This document shows positions 1-10,540 of a DNA stretch of 64,000 nt, in pieces (position 1 is the first letter of the stretch; the number at the start of each line of letters is the position of its first letter). The notes beneath the pieces are model-generated. The model ran no database searches. It was given only the letters and a program-made list of their open reading frames with translations, and was not told the origin of the DNA. Source of the stretch: Fistularia commersonii (taxonomy: Eukaryota > Chordata > Actinopteri > Syngnathiformes > Fistulariidae); the NCBI GenBank assembly GCA_037954325.1, contig JBBMNZ010000001.1, forward strand, positions 16,903,258-16,967,257, given 5' to 3'. The position numbers and the translations under genes were made by a program.

Positions 1-385
1 AGCTACATAAATACCGCCCCACCTGCCAGGACAAAGCATTCAAGTGGACGACTGACTGTAACATGGCCTTTGAACACCTGAAGGGGGTTTATCTGCCCTT
101 GTCATCGCCACGCCAGACTTTAGCATTCCCTATAAGGTATACACAGATGCCTCCATGAAAGCAGTTGGAGCTGTGTTGGCCCAGGACAGAGATGGACTAG
201 AGCGAGTGGTGGTGTGCTCTAGCCAATCACTCACTTCCCCAGAGAAACGTTGGTCCCCATTTGACAGAGAACTGTGGGCTATAGTATGGGCTGTCCGCCA
301 GGTCAAGCATTACATTGGATCAACTGCCTTCACCATCATCACTGACCACAAGCCTCTGCTAGATCTGCACGGGCATGTCCATTGA
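1..385 (+). pseudogene. gypsy RT end and RNase H domain, decayed
   Basis: The first ~120 bases translate, with one frame change, to the RT thumb/connection text (KWTTDCNMAFEHLK). From 155 an open stretch of 76 codons carries RNase H motifs: the SMKAVGAVLAQ block following YTDA, FDRELWAIVWAVRQVKHY, and TDHKPLLDL. A stop at 383-385 ends the frame. Further on, 445-480 reads as the remnant of the tether segment (KDRQQHANAD). RNase H would remove the RNA strand of the hybrid during reverse transcription of the element. The copy is not functional. Confidence 0.8.
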
Positions 386-874
386 CAAGGATGACCACAG
401 CACGCAGAGCCAGATGGATATTGGGGCCGGACTCATTTAACTGGGTTACAAAGCATAAAGACAGGCAACAACATGCTAATGCTGACGGACTCACGTTGGC
501 CGCAAGACCTTGATGCTGGTGTAGTAACAACCACCCTACCTGAAGTGACCACCCAGGTGAATGCAATAGACTCTGACAGCAAACCCGATGTTCCCCAAAC
601 AGACATTCAGCTGGCTCAACCTCTCACTGTGTTCCCTCCTGCCTCTGACTTCACCAAGGGTGGACAGTGAGGCACCAGACTTGTCTTTCATGCAGACACT
701 CATGAGGGAACACACATGATGGAACAGAAATGAAGGCATTACAACAGGTCAATCCAGATATTTAGCAGATGTTGCGCTCACTTGAAGGCGGTGTTTCTCG
801 GCCACCCAAGGGGCAGATGAGAGGTAGCTCCCGGTGGATTTGTAAACTATGGACCGAATATCTTTGCCTCTCTG

Positions 875-1405
875 TTGTTAATGGGCTTCTCTACAGGAGC
901 GGGAACTCGCCCCTTACAGGAGATACACTGTGGCAAGTTGTTGTACCCTGTTGTACCCCCCAATGTGTTGCAGCACCTGCACCGGGGGTGCTGCAACACA
1001 TCCATTTCTCAGGGGAATGAGTGTGGGAACGTGCAAGGAAAACTTGTTACTGGCCCTTCATGGTCAAGGACATACCACAGTGGTGTGAACAGTGCATCCC
1101 ATCGGACCCACAGGTCCCCAGTGCCTAAGCTTCGTGCACCGATGGGGGGTGTGCAGGCAACCCCGCCTTTTCAGATAGAGGCAACTGACATTCTAGAATT
1201 ACCGGTGACATCTAAGGGGAACAGGTATGTGTTAGTGGTGGAGGTCTACTTTACCAAGTTTGTGAATCTATATGCTCTACCTAACCAGACTGCCCGAACA
1301 GTTGCACAGTGTTCGTCTGAGGATTATGTGCTGGTGAATGGCGTTCCGGAAGCGATCCACAATGAGTGATCAGGGCCGGCAGTTTGAGGTGGAAATGTGG
1401 TATGA
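875..1405 (+). pseudogene. gypsy integrase fragment, decayed
   Basis: An open frame at 875-1369 covers a damaged zinc-binding region and the start of the catalytic core. EATDIL holds what should be the first catalytic Asp. It is followed by SKGNRYVLVVEVYFTKF and YALPNQTARTVAQ. The frame ends at a TGA (1367-1369), but shifting by one base restores DQGRQFE just beyond, so the second catalytic Asp is present but out of frame. The C-terminal half of the integrase is missing. Integrase would insert the element's cDNA; this copy cannot. Confidence 0.75.
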
Positions 1406-1420
1406 GTGGTTACTGGGGGA

Positions 1421-3040
1421 TAACGGAATGATGAAGAAAAAGTAAAATAAAAAAGGGAAGACAAGAACATTACCCAAGAGAAAAGGTAGTTCCTGTGTTG
1501 TTTTTTTTTGTAATTGTACACAGTATAGGCGACTTTCGCAACCCCTCGGTTACAGTGGTATAGTATTTGTGTAATGAAAAATGCTAAAGGCTGAATATGT
1601 GTGTTGCAAATTGCATGTTGGGTAGTGGTTTCGTCAGTGTGCAAAACCATGTGACTGTTATCATGGGGTTTGCTCACGTATTTAAGTCTTTCATTTGTGT
1701 CTCTGTTAGTTTCTCGTGTGTTTTTTTTGGATTTAGTTGTGATGTGATTGTGTCATCGCTCAATGGATGTGTTCTTTTTCATTTGTGTGATGTCAAGAGT
1801 TTGATATGTGAAGGTGTGTGTTATTTGCTTGTGTTTGCCTTCACAGCATTTGTGTGTGTGATGTGATTTTATAGGTTATTTGGTTACGGTTGGGACGAGT
1901 CTGTGTGTGACGTGTATGTCCCCGTGTGCGCGTAACCAGCAAGCGTGACGCAATGGCGAGTGCAGTGTCATGAAACAGGAACAACCTTCTCACTGGAGGA
2001 AAGAAAAGGAACACATTGATGATGTGAACCGAAGATGTCAATGAAGGCTGACTGAAATCCTTGGCACCGGCCCGGAGATGGAAACGCTGTCTGAGTCGAT
2101 TTAAATTAATTTCATTTCAGTCGGAGCTGGATGGCAGTTAATTAGTTGGGAGTGACGCTGTAAGTGCTATTGATCTTCTCTTCAAACTCTCAGCCGTCAC
2201 ACAAAGCAGAAACCAACGCCTCCAATTATAGACTCTCTCATCCTTACCGCTTGGGGAGACTGTCTCCCCCCCCCCAGGGAATGCTTATTAGCACACACGA
2301 AGGGCTAACAGGGTTGCAAGGGAGCCAACAGGGGGCGTCTGTCTTTTCTGTGCACCCCCTCTGCTGACGTTTACGGTGGACAGAGGAAATTGTAAGGTCC
2401 ATGTGACGGAGGAGGACGTCAGCTATGGATGAGGCTTGGGGCCCTCCGGCCTCAACTGACAGCTACGACTTGCAGTACAACACAAACAACATGAGTCGGG
2501 TTCAGTGACGCACCCCAGAAAACTCAGCCAGTTACAAGGGGAGTAAGGCGGTAGGTCACATGACCGAAATTGGAGATTGTTAGAACTCATTTTAAACTAA
2601 AATTTAAGCATTTCCATAGAACTGTGTGTTTTTCCCATCCCAGAGAAAAGTGGGAGTGCAAAGTGTTTATATTCAATGATAACATTTTTCTGGAGCAGTC
2701 AGACTTGAATTCTGACACACTCCATTTAATGTTCAACTGCAAATGTAATGTCACCAACTGTTAACTGTCATCCATTGTGTGTGTATGTGTGTGTGTGTTG
2801 ATAGAAATTGTGCGTCATTGCGAGTTAAACATGTGTAACAGCAGCTACTAGCTAGCTCTAGCTTTCTCCTTTCTTTCTCTGTCATGTTTAGTTAATGTCT
2901 CTCCCATTGATGACTAAAATGCAGTATGCAAAACACTCAATAGAACACTCAATCTCCATTAATTAATGGGAACCAGCTTTTTTTTGTTTGAGATTAAATA
3001 AAACCATGTCTGACATTGAGAGAGTGAATGTTTTTTGTCT
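1421..3040. other. gene-free stretch, T/G-rich then mixed
   Basis: No coding exon or RNA gene is recognised. 1590-1960 is strongly T/G-biased with a TATTTAAG-like element near 1679 and could be a solo or 3' LTR of the neighbouring gypsy remnant, but no terminal repeat partner is visible. A candidate CTCF core lies at 2325-2340. The rest shows no structure I can name. Confidence 0.4.
2325..2340 (+). promoter_or_regulatory. candidate CTCF site
   Basis: CCAACAGGGGGCGTCT matches the core of the vertebrate CTCF motif (C-A-[AC]-AG-GGGGC-G). Judged by motif only; a single short match can arise by chance. Confidence 0.25.
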
Positions 3041-3048
3041 CTATATAT

Positions 3049-3198
3049 GGCCCTGCAATGGACTGGCGACCGATTCCACAAAAGCTGGGTACAAGAGAAG
3101 CTGGGCTTTGATAAAGATAGTCCCAGTGGCCAAACTGTGGAACAGCAAGTTCAGCATCAGCCATCAGGACTGAATGACAAGCAACTGCAAAACTGGAT

Positions 3199-3231
<33 letters not shown>
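3049..3231 (-). repeat. short interspersed-repeat scrap followed by a T29 tract
   Basis: The bases at 3049-3071 (GGCCCTGCAATGGACTGGCG...) match the end of the common teleost repeat seen at 36.8, 45.9 and 52.0 kb, in reverse orientation. 3203-3231 is an uninterrupted run of 29 T, so a poly(A)-ended insertion on the minus strand is possible. The middle is not recognisable. Confidence 0.4.
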
Positions 3232-3235
<4 letters not shown>

Positions 3236-4875
3236 CATTCACAACCCGTAGAATGGCGGGTTTAATTCTCTCCATTTGGTTTGTTTGGTCCTATCAACAA
3301 TACCAAAGTCCACAAGATGTGAGATTAAATGATTAGACCTGTCCTGCTGATGTGATGTTTTTGCCTTTACAGCTTAAGTCTCACATTTCCAGGTCTTGTC
3401 TTGGAATTCCAACCTATTTTTTTGTTTGTTTTGACCAGGGGATAGCTTTACTAGGCACAAATGAAGGTCCAGGTTCAGTCACACTTCCACAGTCATTGTC
3501 TTTGAGATTAAGCTACATGGAGTCAGGCATTATTCTCTCTTCATGACATTACTAAAGGGTTGTACTAACGTGGTAACGACAAAGACAGAAATAGCGGCTC
3601 GTGCTCTTCTCCTCTTGCTACCAAAGAAGCTCAGTACACGTCAGAGACTGCAGGGTGGGGGGAATAGTGGCTTAATGGAATTTTAACATGTCAAAAACAA
3701 CAAGGCATCCTGTCCGTTACCGCTCTTCATAAATAATTTGTTACAGGATACCCGGGCTGCTATTTCTCTGTCATTTTAATTTTTTTCCAATTCAATTTAT
3801 TTTGAGGGTCGTTTCAAGATTTGATTTTTTTTCTATTATTTTATTTTTTATTCATTTATATAAAATACATTTCATTGACTTCATTCGTTTGAAGTCTGAA
3901 TACGAATGAACGTGCTGGAAAAGATACCTTGATTAAAGAAAAACAAAACAAGTAAATTCTGAATCAAGAGTACAAACTTCTGTTTTATAATTTTCACTAT
4001 GTTCTGTTTCATCAAAAAAAAACAGTTTCATGAAAAAGGAGACGGTTTCAAAAATGTTGCTTTCTGATGAACCAACCCAGAAAAACAGATAGAAGTCAAA
4101 TTTGTGTTTGTGATGTTTTCTGAATGAGTTGAGTTTTCAAAATGTCTCTATTCTGTCATTTTGAAGTGAGACATTCCATGTTCCAGCATTGAAACACAGT
4201 CCAGAAAGTCAAGTGCCAGATGCCTTGCCACGCAGCGGTCATACGAGTCTGCGGCCACATACGGAGTAGAGAGCAGCGTCTCCATGGGAATCTGATGGCT
4301 GTAATTACTCTAATTACCTCCCAATTACATTTTATCAGCAGTGGGCCGGCAGGACACCGTCGATTGTGAGGACAAAGCTTGTGGCCACCGGGCCCCGCAA
4401 GAAGTTGCACAACAGCCGAACCACCAGGCGATTACAATAATTGACGCGGAGCGAATAATGTTAACAACCGAAGAATGAGCATGTCACATTATTTTTTTTT
4501 CCCAGGAGGAAAAAAAAAAACCTGTCATCAAGAAAATAAATAGATAAATAAATGAAAATTAAGAAATGATCAAGGACGCAACTAAAAATCAAAACATTGC
4601 ACGGGAAATCCAGACTAAAACTCGATTATATCACAACCCACCCGCAACTTGATAAACTTTCAAGGAATGACTTAAATTAAGAGAAGAAATTGTTGCCAAA
4701 TGGGTCAAAATAGAACTTTGCAGAATGCAAAATAGATTTAAAGTGAAATTAAATGACACTGAAGAGTGATCTAGAATCAACATTCACCTGGAAGACAAAT
4801 TTAAAAGACTTAATTATCCAAAGTTTTGTGAGAAGGAAGGAATTGTTTTGATAAAATAGGAGAGCTTACTTAAAA
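3232..4875. other. gene-free, AT-rich stretch
   Basis: No gene or repeat family is recognised. Short A and T tracts occur at 3780-3860 and 4490-4520. The 84-codon open frame on the minus strand at 4156-4410 has no recognisable domain. Confidence 0.4.
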
Positions 4876-4886
4876 CAGCTTGCATA
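4876..4886 (+). repeat. target-site duplication, left copy
   Basis: CAGCTTGCATA occurs here and again at 7543-7553, exactly flanking the LINE. A perfect 11-bp direct repeat on both sides is the footprint of target-primed reverse transcription. Confidence 0.85.
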
Positions 4887-4905
4887 ATTAATAGCTCCTA
4901 TCTGA

Positions 4906-7326
4906 GAAAACGAGATACAAGACGTTATCAAATCATTAAAAAACAACAAATCCCCTGGCACAGATGGTCTACCAGGTGAATTTTATAAGGCCTTTGGAGA
5001 GGAGCTTGTGCCAAAACTTTGCCAGATCTTTAATTATGCCTTACAGGAAAATGACCCACCTCAGAGCTGGTCTGAGGCAGTAATAACGGTTATGCACAAA
5101 GAGGGGGAAGATCCATTAGATTGTGGTGCCTATAGACCGATCAGTTTGTTGGGGAATGACGTAAAGATTATTAGTGCCATATTAGCAAACAGAATGCAGA
5201 AATACTTAGGTAAATTGATAAATCCAGACCAGACCGGTTTCATACCAGGTCGACAAGGAGCAAACAATGTTAGAGGAGCATTAGATGTACAATCATTGGC
5301 AAGACATTCAGTTCACCCGTCAATGCTTCTCAGTCTAGATGCTGAGAAGGCGTTCGACAGGGTGGACTGGACATATCTGAAATTTACTATGGAACAAATG
5401 GGATTTAACTTGACATTTATAAAATGGATTGAAGCACTGAATAAAGACCCAATATCAAGGGTCAGGGTGAATGGGTACTGCTCCCAATTTTTTCACCTTA
5501 AAAAAGGAGTCAGGCAGGGGAACCCAATCTCGCCTATTTTGTTCGCATTGTGCATTGAACCGCTTGCTGAATTGATAAGGACAAACGATCAGATCGAGGG
5601 AATAGTAGATGAAGAAGGGGAGATACACAAAATTTTGTTGTTCGCGGATGACGGTCTTTTGTTTATACGAAACCCTCAGTCATCTATACCGGCCCTTATG
5701 CAATGCCTGAGGGACTATGGGGAGATGTCAGGCTACAAGGTGAATGAGGGGAAATCAGAAGCAATGATGAGAACAGGATGCTGGCCGACATGCTTGGATG
5801 GACAGGTGAAATTCAAGTGGTCAAAAGGGGGCTTTAGATACCTGGGAATCATTCTCACACACGACACAAGTCAGCTATATAAGGCAAATTATGGTAAACT
5901 AATTTCTCAGATCAAAAATGACATGGAAAGATGGGAGGTGCTTCCTTTGTCCTTAGTTGGGAGGATAGAAAGTATCAGGATGAATGTCCTACCTAGAATG
6001 CTGTTTCTGTTCAATGCTCTGCCGATCACTGTTCCTGTATCTACCTTTACATCACTGGATAAGCTCATTTCCAAATATATATGGCAGAACAAGAGGCCCA
6101 GAGTGAGATTGAAAATACTCTGTGCACCCAGAGATAAGGGTGGATTGGCCTTGCCTCACTTCCGAAGTTACTACCTGGCAGCACAACTTGGAAAATTGGT
6201 CTCATGGATAAAACTAGATATGGACACAAGATGGGTGCATATAGAGCAAGGTTCAGTTAAAAACGTGTCGCTTTCAACTCTCCCCTTTCTAAATTCAAAA
6301 GCAAGACGTGGACTTAAGATACAAAATGAATATGTCAACCATACACTTAAGGTTTGGGAAAAGACAAGACGATTCCTGAATCTACCTCTATCCCTATCAA
6401 GGGCAGCAAAAATAACAGCAGCAGGTGACTTTCTGCCAGCAAAGATGGACGGTGGTTTCATTGGATGGGCAGGGAAAGGTTTAATCACAATAAATCAGTT
6501 ATTTGAAGGAAGAACTCTGAGGCCTTTTTCACAACTTCAGGCAAAATACGACATTGACTCTAAGGATTTATTTAGATATTTTCAAATTCGACACTACTTG
6601 ATGACACACAAAGAATGGGACAATATTAAAGAAGCCTCAACTAATTTTGAACAATATTGGATTGAGATAGTTGAGAACAAAATGAACATTAAAAATACAA
6701 TATCAGATATATATGGCAGGATACGTATGGACACTTCAGTAGACACACTGGATGCGAAAGCTAAGTGGGAACTGGAATCTAATGCCGTGATTGCTGATGG
6801 AGAATGGGAGAGTTCTTGGTTGCCCTGGCAAAAATGTTTAAGCAGCCCAACATGGAGGGAGTTCAGCTGGAAGTTAAGAATAAGGTATTTTAAAACTCCC
6901 TTGATGATAGCTTCGTATGATAATAACTGTTCTCCCCTGTGTTGGAGGGGCTGTGGCATAACGGGGGACTTCTCCCACATCTTTTGGGACTGCCCTAAAC
7001 TGTTGAAATTCTGGGAAGAGGTGAAAAAACAAATAAGTGAGATTTTAAAATTAAACAGACCAATTGATCCACAGCAAGTTATTATGGGTACAGCATCAAC
7101 AAGCAACCTAAGGAAAAACCAGGTGTTTTCGCTTAGAGTTCTTCTATTAATTGCACATAAAATGATCACAGTAAACTGGCTCAAACCCCACCCACCTACC
7201 CTGGACCAGTGGCGTCAGAGACTTAAGGATGTAAACTGCATGGAACGCCTAACAGCAAACTTACGATTTCAGACAGACCTATATATTGACAAATGGGCAC
7301 CCATTAAAAAATATTTGGAGAGTTGA
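4906..7326 (+). CDS. LINE ORF2 fragment: reverse transcriptase (806 codons)
   Basis: This is the L1/Tx1-clade reverse transcriptase that copies LINE RNA into the genome. The frame opens with ENEIQDVIKSLKNNKSPGTD, the linker that precedes the RT fingers. Then follow AYRPISLL, FIPGRQGANNV, SLDAEKAFDRVDW (first catalytic Asp), KKGVRQGNPISPILF and LLFADDGLLF (catalytic DD pair, codons at 5641-5655). The C-terminal part carries the Cys/His cluster CWRGCGITGDFSHIFWDC near 6940-6995, as in other L1-like ORF2 proteins. The N-terminal APE endonuclease is absent. No true start codon is retained: the first in-frame candidate is GTG at 5008, and a TGA lies immediately upstream where an Ser codon is expected. 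It is therefore a truncated gene body, not an independent gene, though no stop interrupts the remaining 806 codons. Confidence 0.9.
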   Translation, partial: ENEIQDVIKSLKNNKSPGTDGLPGEFYKAFGEELVPKLCQIFNYALQENDPPQSWSEAVITVMHKEGEDPLDCGAYRPISLLGNDVKIISAILANRMQKYLGKLINPDQTGFIPGRQGANNVRGALDVQSLARHSVHPSMLLSLDAEKAFDRVDWTYLKFTMEQMGFNLTFIKWIEALNKDPISRVRVNGYCSQFFHLKKGVRQGNPISPILFALCIEPLAELIRTNDQIEGIVDEEGEIHKILLFADDGLLFIRNPQSSIPALMQCLRDYGEMSGYKVNEGKSEAMMRTGCWPTCLDGQVKFKWSKGGFRYLGIILTHDTSQLYKANYGKLISQIKNDMERWEVLPLSLVGRIESIRMNVLPRMLFLFNALPITVPVSTFTSLDKLISKYIWQNKRPRVRLKILCAPRDKGGLALPHFRSYYLAAQLGKLVSWIKLDMDTRWVHIEQGSVKNVSLSTLPFLNSKARRGLKIQNEYVNHTLKVWEKTRRFLNLPLSLSRAAKITAAGDFLPAKMDGGFIGWAGKGLITINQLFEGRTLRPFSQLQAKYDIDSKDLFRYFQIRHYLMTHKEWDNIKEASTNFEQYWIEIVENKMNIKNTISDIYGRIRMDTSVDTLDAKAKWELESNAVIADGEWESSWLPWQKCLSSPTWREFSWKLRIRYFKTPLMIASYDNNCSPLCWRGCGITGDFSHIFWDCPKLLKFWEEVKKQISEILKLNRPIDPQQVIMGTASTSNLRKNQVFSLRVLLLIAHKMITVNWLKPHPPTLDQWRQRLKDVNCMERLTANLRFQTDLYIDKWAPIKKYLES

Positions 7327-7516
7327 AGATATTACCTCTATTTAACTGAGTTAGATGTCTTTTTGTGTTTTTTTTTTTATTAATTAATTAATTTTTTTAA
7401 TTTTATTTTTCGTTCGCTATCGAGGAAATAAGTGACCTATAAAGATTATTGTATAATGTATATCTTGTTATGAGGTTTTGTAAGAATGTGTATGACTCTG
7501 TTAAGGAACCTGTTCT

Positions 7517-7541
7517 AATAAATGTTCAAAAAAAAAAAAAA
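7517..7541 (+). terminator. LINE polyadenylation signal and poly(A) tail
   Basis: AATAAA at 7517-7522 is followed five bases later by an A14 run, the retained tail of the inserted transcript. Confidence 0.85.
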
Positions 7542-7542
7542 C

Positions 7543-7553
7543 CAGCTTGCATA
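7543..7553 (+). repeat. target-site duplication, right copy
   Basis: Second perfect copy of CAGCTTGCATA, directly after the LINE poly(A) tail. Confidence 0.85.
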
Positions 7554-8474
7554 GAAATATGTAGGGAATTCCTTACCAGTCAGTAATGACCCAGCTAAAA
7601 AAACAGAAATATTCCCTAAACAGCCCAAAACAAACAAACAAAAAAAAATGCTTGAAAAGTGAACTAAATTGCGAAAAAGGTCAACAAGAGCAGAAAACAA
7701 ACAATAAAAATCCAAGTAATGACATGAAAATATGACTAAAAACAAAATCGAAAATAAGCAAACTGATCAGCTGAATTCCTGCCAGAAATGATCTAACACA
7801 TGTTGGAGTGAGACAACTGAGGTAGGGGGCCACCTTGTGGTAGAAAAGCTGGCTTGCATCTGAAAATGCCATTGAAAAAGCAGCAGATGTCAAAACTCTC
7901 AAGTCTGAGAGGGAGAGCGGAAGGAGCCAAGGGTGGAGGTGTATCGAATGGCCAGATCAATGTGGTGCCTGAACATCTGGAGGAAGGGGGGTAGCAGTAA
8001 CCACCCCCACCCCCCATTGATCTCCGGATTAATTAGTCTGTCCTCGCCGTCTCTCCCGTCCCAAAAACAGAAGAAAGGCTGAACATCAAAGCACTGGCCT
8101 CCAAACTCACCGCTTTGGTGTCCATCCACTCCAACACACCCACCACCTTCTAAAGGGAGCCGGGGAAGGCAGGGGTGGATGGGGGGCTGGTGCAGTGCAG
8201 GCTGGGGGACAGGATACGAACGGCTGGTGTCCATGATAAAGGTGTCTCCAGATTCTGTTGTGTGTGTGTGTGTGTGTGTGTAAATTAAAAGCTACATCAA
8301 TTTCTGGTTGGATTAACCTGCTAGACCTCCGGACGAATGTGTGCAGTTCAGCTGCAAGTGACAGCACCTGCTGCCTGGCATGTGTTCAATTTGAAAATAC
8401 AAAAGACAGTCAAACGCGGCATCCTGTGCAGTTTGGGGGGGTGATCAATGAAGGTGGGGCTCCTCAGAGCGCAG
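7554..8474. other. gene-free stretch
   Basis: No gene is recognised. It contains a (TG)11 microsatellite at 8259-8280. Open frames on the minus strand between 7793 and 8367 are low-complexity and proline-rich, without domain signatures. Confidence 0.35.
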
Positions 8475-8558
8475 ACAGCACTTTAATATAAACTGGGTTT
8501 AAACATTATCAAACTTTAAACACACCTAAAGGTGAATTCTGGGGGGTGTGGGGGGGGC
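8475..8558 (+). repeat. local direct repeat, copy 1
   Basis: This segment (CAGCACTTTAATATAAACTG... to GGTGAATTCTGGGGGG) is repeated at 9120-9207 with about three quarters identity and a short indel. The flanks differ, so it is a short duplicated unit, either an old local duplication or two copies of one unnamed repeat. Confidence 0.6.
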
Positions 8559-9119
8559 ATGTGGATACCTTTCATTTAATCTGTTCTTATTGCAGTTTAA
8601 ATGCTTCTTGCTCGTACCTGTGGCTTCTCCTTTTGAAACATTGCCTATTTTCTGGACAATGGTGTGATGGTTTATATATTTAGAAAAGAAAATTAAGCAA
8701 AAAAAGGAGTACTTGGCAAACAGCAATATAAATAATAATTCAACAAAAAAAAATCTTGAAAATCAGTAACTGTTAAAAAATTGATGTGTGACACTGCAGG
8801 TTTTGTGACATAAAATGAAAAACAAAAGAGTTTGGCTAGATTTTGCTGCAGATGTTTGAAGAACCTTCTGGCGAGGTTCAGTTCAATTTCTTTGGAAAGT
8901 GACTCACTACTACCCTCCAGAGGGAGAATCAACACCAATCATTAAGACTATACTCATTCTAATCTATGATAGCTACAACATTTTATTTTGGATTTGTAGC
9001 AGCATAAAGTCACAGGATGCAGTCAAACAGCAGCGGCGGGGCAGCAAATGCCAGCATTGAAGCAAACCCGTTCTGGAGAAAGAGGAAGGAACACTGGCTG
9101 AGACATCAAAAAAATTAAA
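8559..9119. other. gene-free stretch between the two direct repeats
   Basis: AT-rich DNA with no recognised gene or repeat. Confidence 0.35.
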
Positions 9120-9207
9120 GGCAGCACTTTATTATGAACCGTGTTTAAATATTATTGAGCTTTACACTTCAAAACACATCTAAAGATGAATTCTGGGGGG
9201 GGGTGGC
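9120..9207 (+). repeat. local direct repeat, copy 2
   Basis: Diverged copy of 8475-8558; the shared ends are CAGCACTTTA on the left and GATGAATTCTGGGGGG on the right. Confidence 0.6.
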
Positions 9208-9395
9208 ATTCACGCCTATGGACAATTTAGTCTTGAAGGAAAATTGTGATGGTTTTGAACTGTAGGAGGAAGACTGAGAACCTGGAGACTGCACACAGAG
9301 AGAACAGTCCACCACTGGATTAAAACCAGAAACCTTCTTGCCGTGAGGTGGGAGTTGACTGCCGACCAGCCCTGACACCTAAAACCAATTTACAG
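9204..9395 (+). repeat. teleost interspersed repeat (L2-like 3' region), copy A
   Basis: CATTCACGCCTATGGACAAT, the GAACTGTAGGAGGAAG block, the CACAGAGAGAACA block and AACCTTCTTGCCGTGAGG follow the order of a very common fish repeat whose consensus reads 'cattcacacctatggacaattt ... gactgtgggaggaa ... aaccttcttgctgtgagg'. The identification is from memory of that consensus. Confidence 0.65.
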
Positions 9396-10302
9396 TGCTC
9401 AGCGCTCTAGATCTACAAAATACTCACAAGATGGCACCATCGTTCCAAGATGAGAAGATATCACTTGGGGTTTTCTTTTAAAAAAACGACATCTCTCAGA
9501 GACAGACCACGTGATCTAGTTCGAGCTGAGTGGACTTTTTCAAAAAAAGGAAAACAAATGGTGTAAATGGCACCAATTTACATTTTTTTTGCATAAGTGC
9601 TTGCCTTATACCACTAGAGACATGGCTCATACAGCATGATCCTCAAACCAATCTGTGAATAGGTGGTTTTTGGGAGCCGTTGCATCTTCACAGACTCCAC
9701 AGTGATGGGGGGAAAAAAAAAAAAAAAAAAAAAAAGAATCACTGGGAAGTGGACTCTGTCTATACGTAAATGAAAACTGGTACAAAAAATTGCAGTGGCC
9801 AGAGAATCCCTGTGCAGCGCCTATATTGAAGTTTTGTCTCCTTGTGCCAGTCTTATCTCCCGAGTGAGTTTCCGCAATTATTTACAACTCTTGTGTACAT
9901 TCACGTACAGGAAAATACAGCCACGCCACATGTGTCATGGTGATATCGCACAAGATGCCCCAAGTCTCATTATGGGGGACTTTAATCACTGTAAAACTGG
10001 AAAGTCACTCTTAACCTTTCATCAATATGTCACTTGCCCCCCCCCAGAAAATATAAGCTGTCTAGATCGTTGTTCTGACTCCATAATATGGGTGTAAAAA
10101 TGCTTTCACAATGTGGTTCATTTGTGTACAATATGCACAAATACGTACACAAGTACAATGTACTCCTGGGAACAGCAAAGGACTGGCAGCTAAGGGTGGA
10201 CAACTGAAGTTCCCTGAAAACATCATGGAAACCAGACAGATACGTGCACTCTGAGTCATTCAAGCAAGTCATCATGTTATGGCTGATAGTAGAAATAGGC
10301 AG
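9396..10302. other. gene-free stretch
   Basis: Contains an A23 run at 9713-9735 and otherwise nothing recognisable. The 100-codon frame at 9795-10097 has no domain signature. Confidence 0.35.
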
Positions 10303-10540
10303 AGTTAGTGGAGGATTGCCGCAGACGAGGGTGGTGTGCAAAATGCCTGCTCGTTCAGGCTGGGAAGTCACTCTGTAAGGCCTATAGTCTCCTGGGCATC
10401 ACAGGTGCACACAAGAGGAGAGCCATCAACTCAGCTTCAGAGGCTGCTGAGAGCATCACGATGGCTGTGGATACAGAGGGACAAGGAGTGGATGAGCGTT
10501 TCTCGGACAACGGCCAGGAGCTGAAGGGGGTCTGATGTTG
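10303..10540 (+). mobile_element. non-LTR retroelement C-terminal fragment (zinc-finger/RT family)
   Basis: The translation reads LVEDCRRRGW, then QAGKSLCKAYSLLGITGAHK, then RRAINSASEAAE. One frameshift at about 10450 leads to RASRWLWIQRDKEWM. This is the extreme C-terminus of a fish retroelement polyprotein whose other parts appear at 13.8-14.6 kb and 33.0-35.6 kb. I infer that the family carries a restriction-like endonuclease (R2/R4/NeSL-like) from the layout; that is not proven here. The copy is dead: frameshifted and lacking everything upstream. Confidence 0.7.

Larger units (their letters stand above)
1..1420 (+). mobile_element. Ty3/gypsy LTR-retrotransposon pol remnant (RNase H to integrase)
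   Basis: The fragment begins inside pol at the window edge and reads from the end of reverse transcriptase, through RNase H, to part of the integrase. Reading frames are broken by stops and small frameshifts, so it is a decayed copy. RNase H motifs (YTDAS-like, TDHKPL) and integrase core text (KGNRYVLVV, YFTKF, then DQGRQFE after a 1-nt shift near 1368) are in the order expected for Ty3/gypsy pol. Homology is lost soon after the DQGRQFE motif, near 1420. No LTR could be defined; the T/G-rich stretch at about 1590-1960 is a weak LTR candidate. Confidence 0.85.
4887..7542 (+). mobile_element. 5'-truncated L1/Tx1-type LINE insertion
   Basis: The insertion is bounded by an 11-bp target-site duplication. 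It starts part-way into ORF2, just before the reverse-transcriptase domain, so the endonuclease and all of ORF1 are missing. It ends with AATAAA (7517-7522) and an A14 tail (7528-7541). The open frame runs 4906-7326 with one stop just 5' of it (TGA 4903-4905). Severe 5' truncation plus a long intact frame and a perfect duplication suggest a fairly recent insertion by incomplete reverse transcription. Confidence 0.92.

Noticed and set aside
1590..1960. LTR next to the gypsy remnant
   Set aside because: No second LTR, no TG...CA boundaries with duplication; composition alone is insufficient.
5907..7184. antisense open frames up to 196 codons
   Set aside because: They lie opposite the LINE reverse-transcriptase frame and have no domain of their own.
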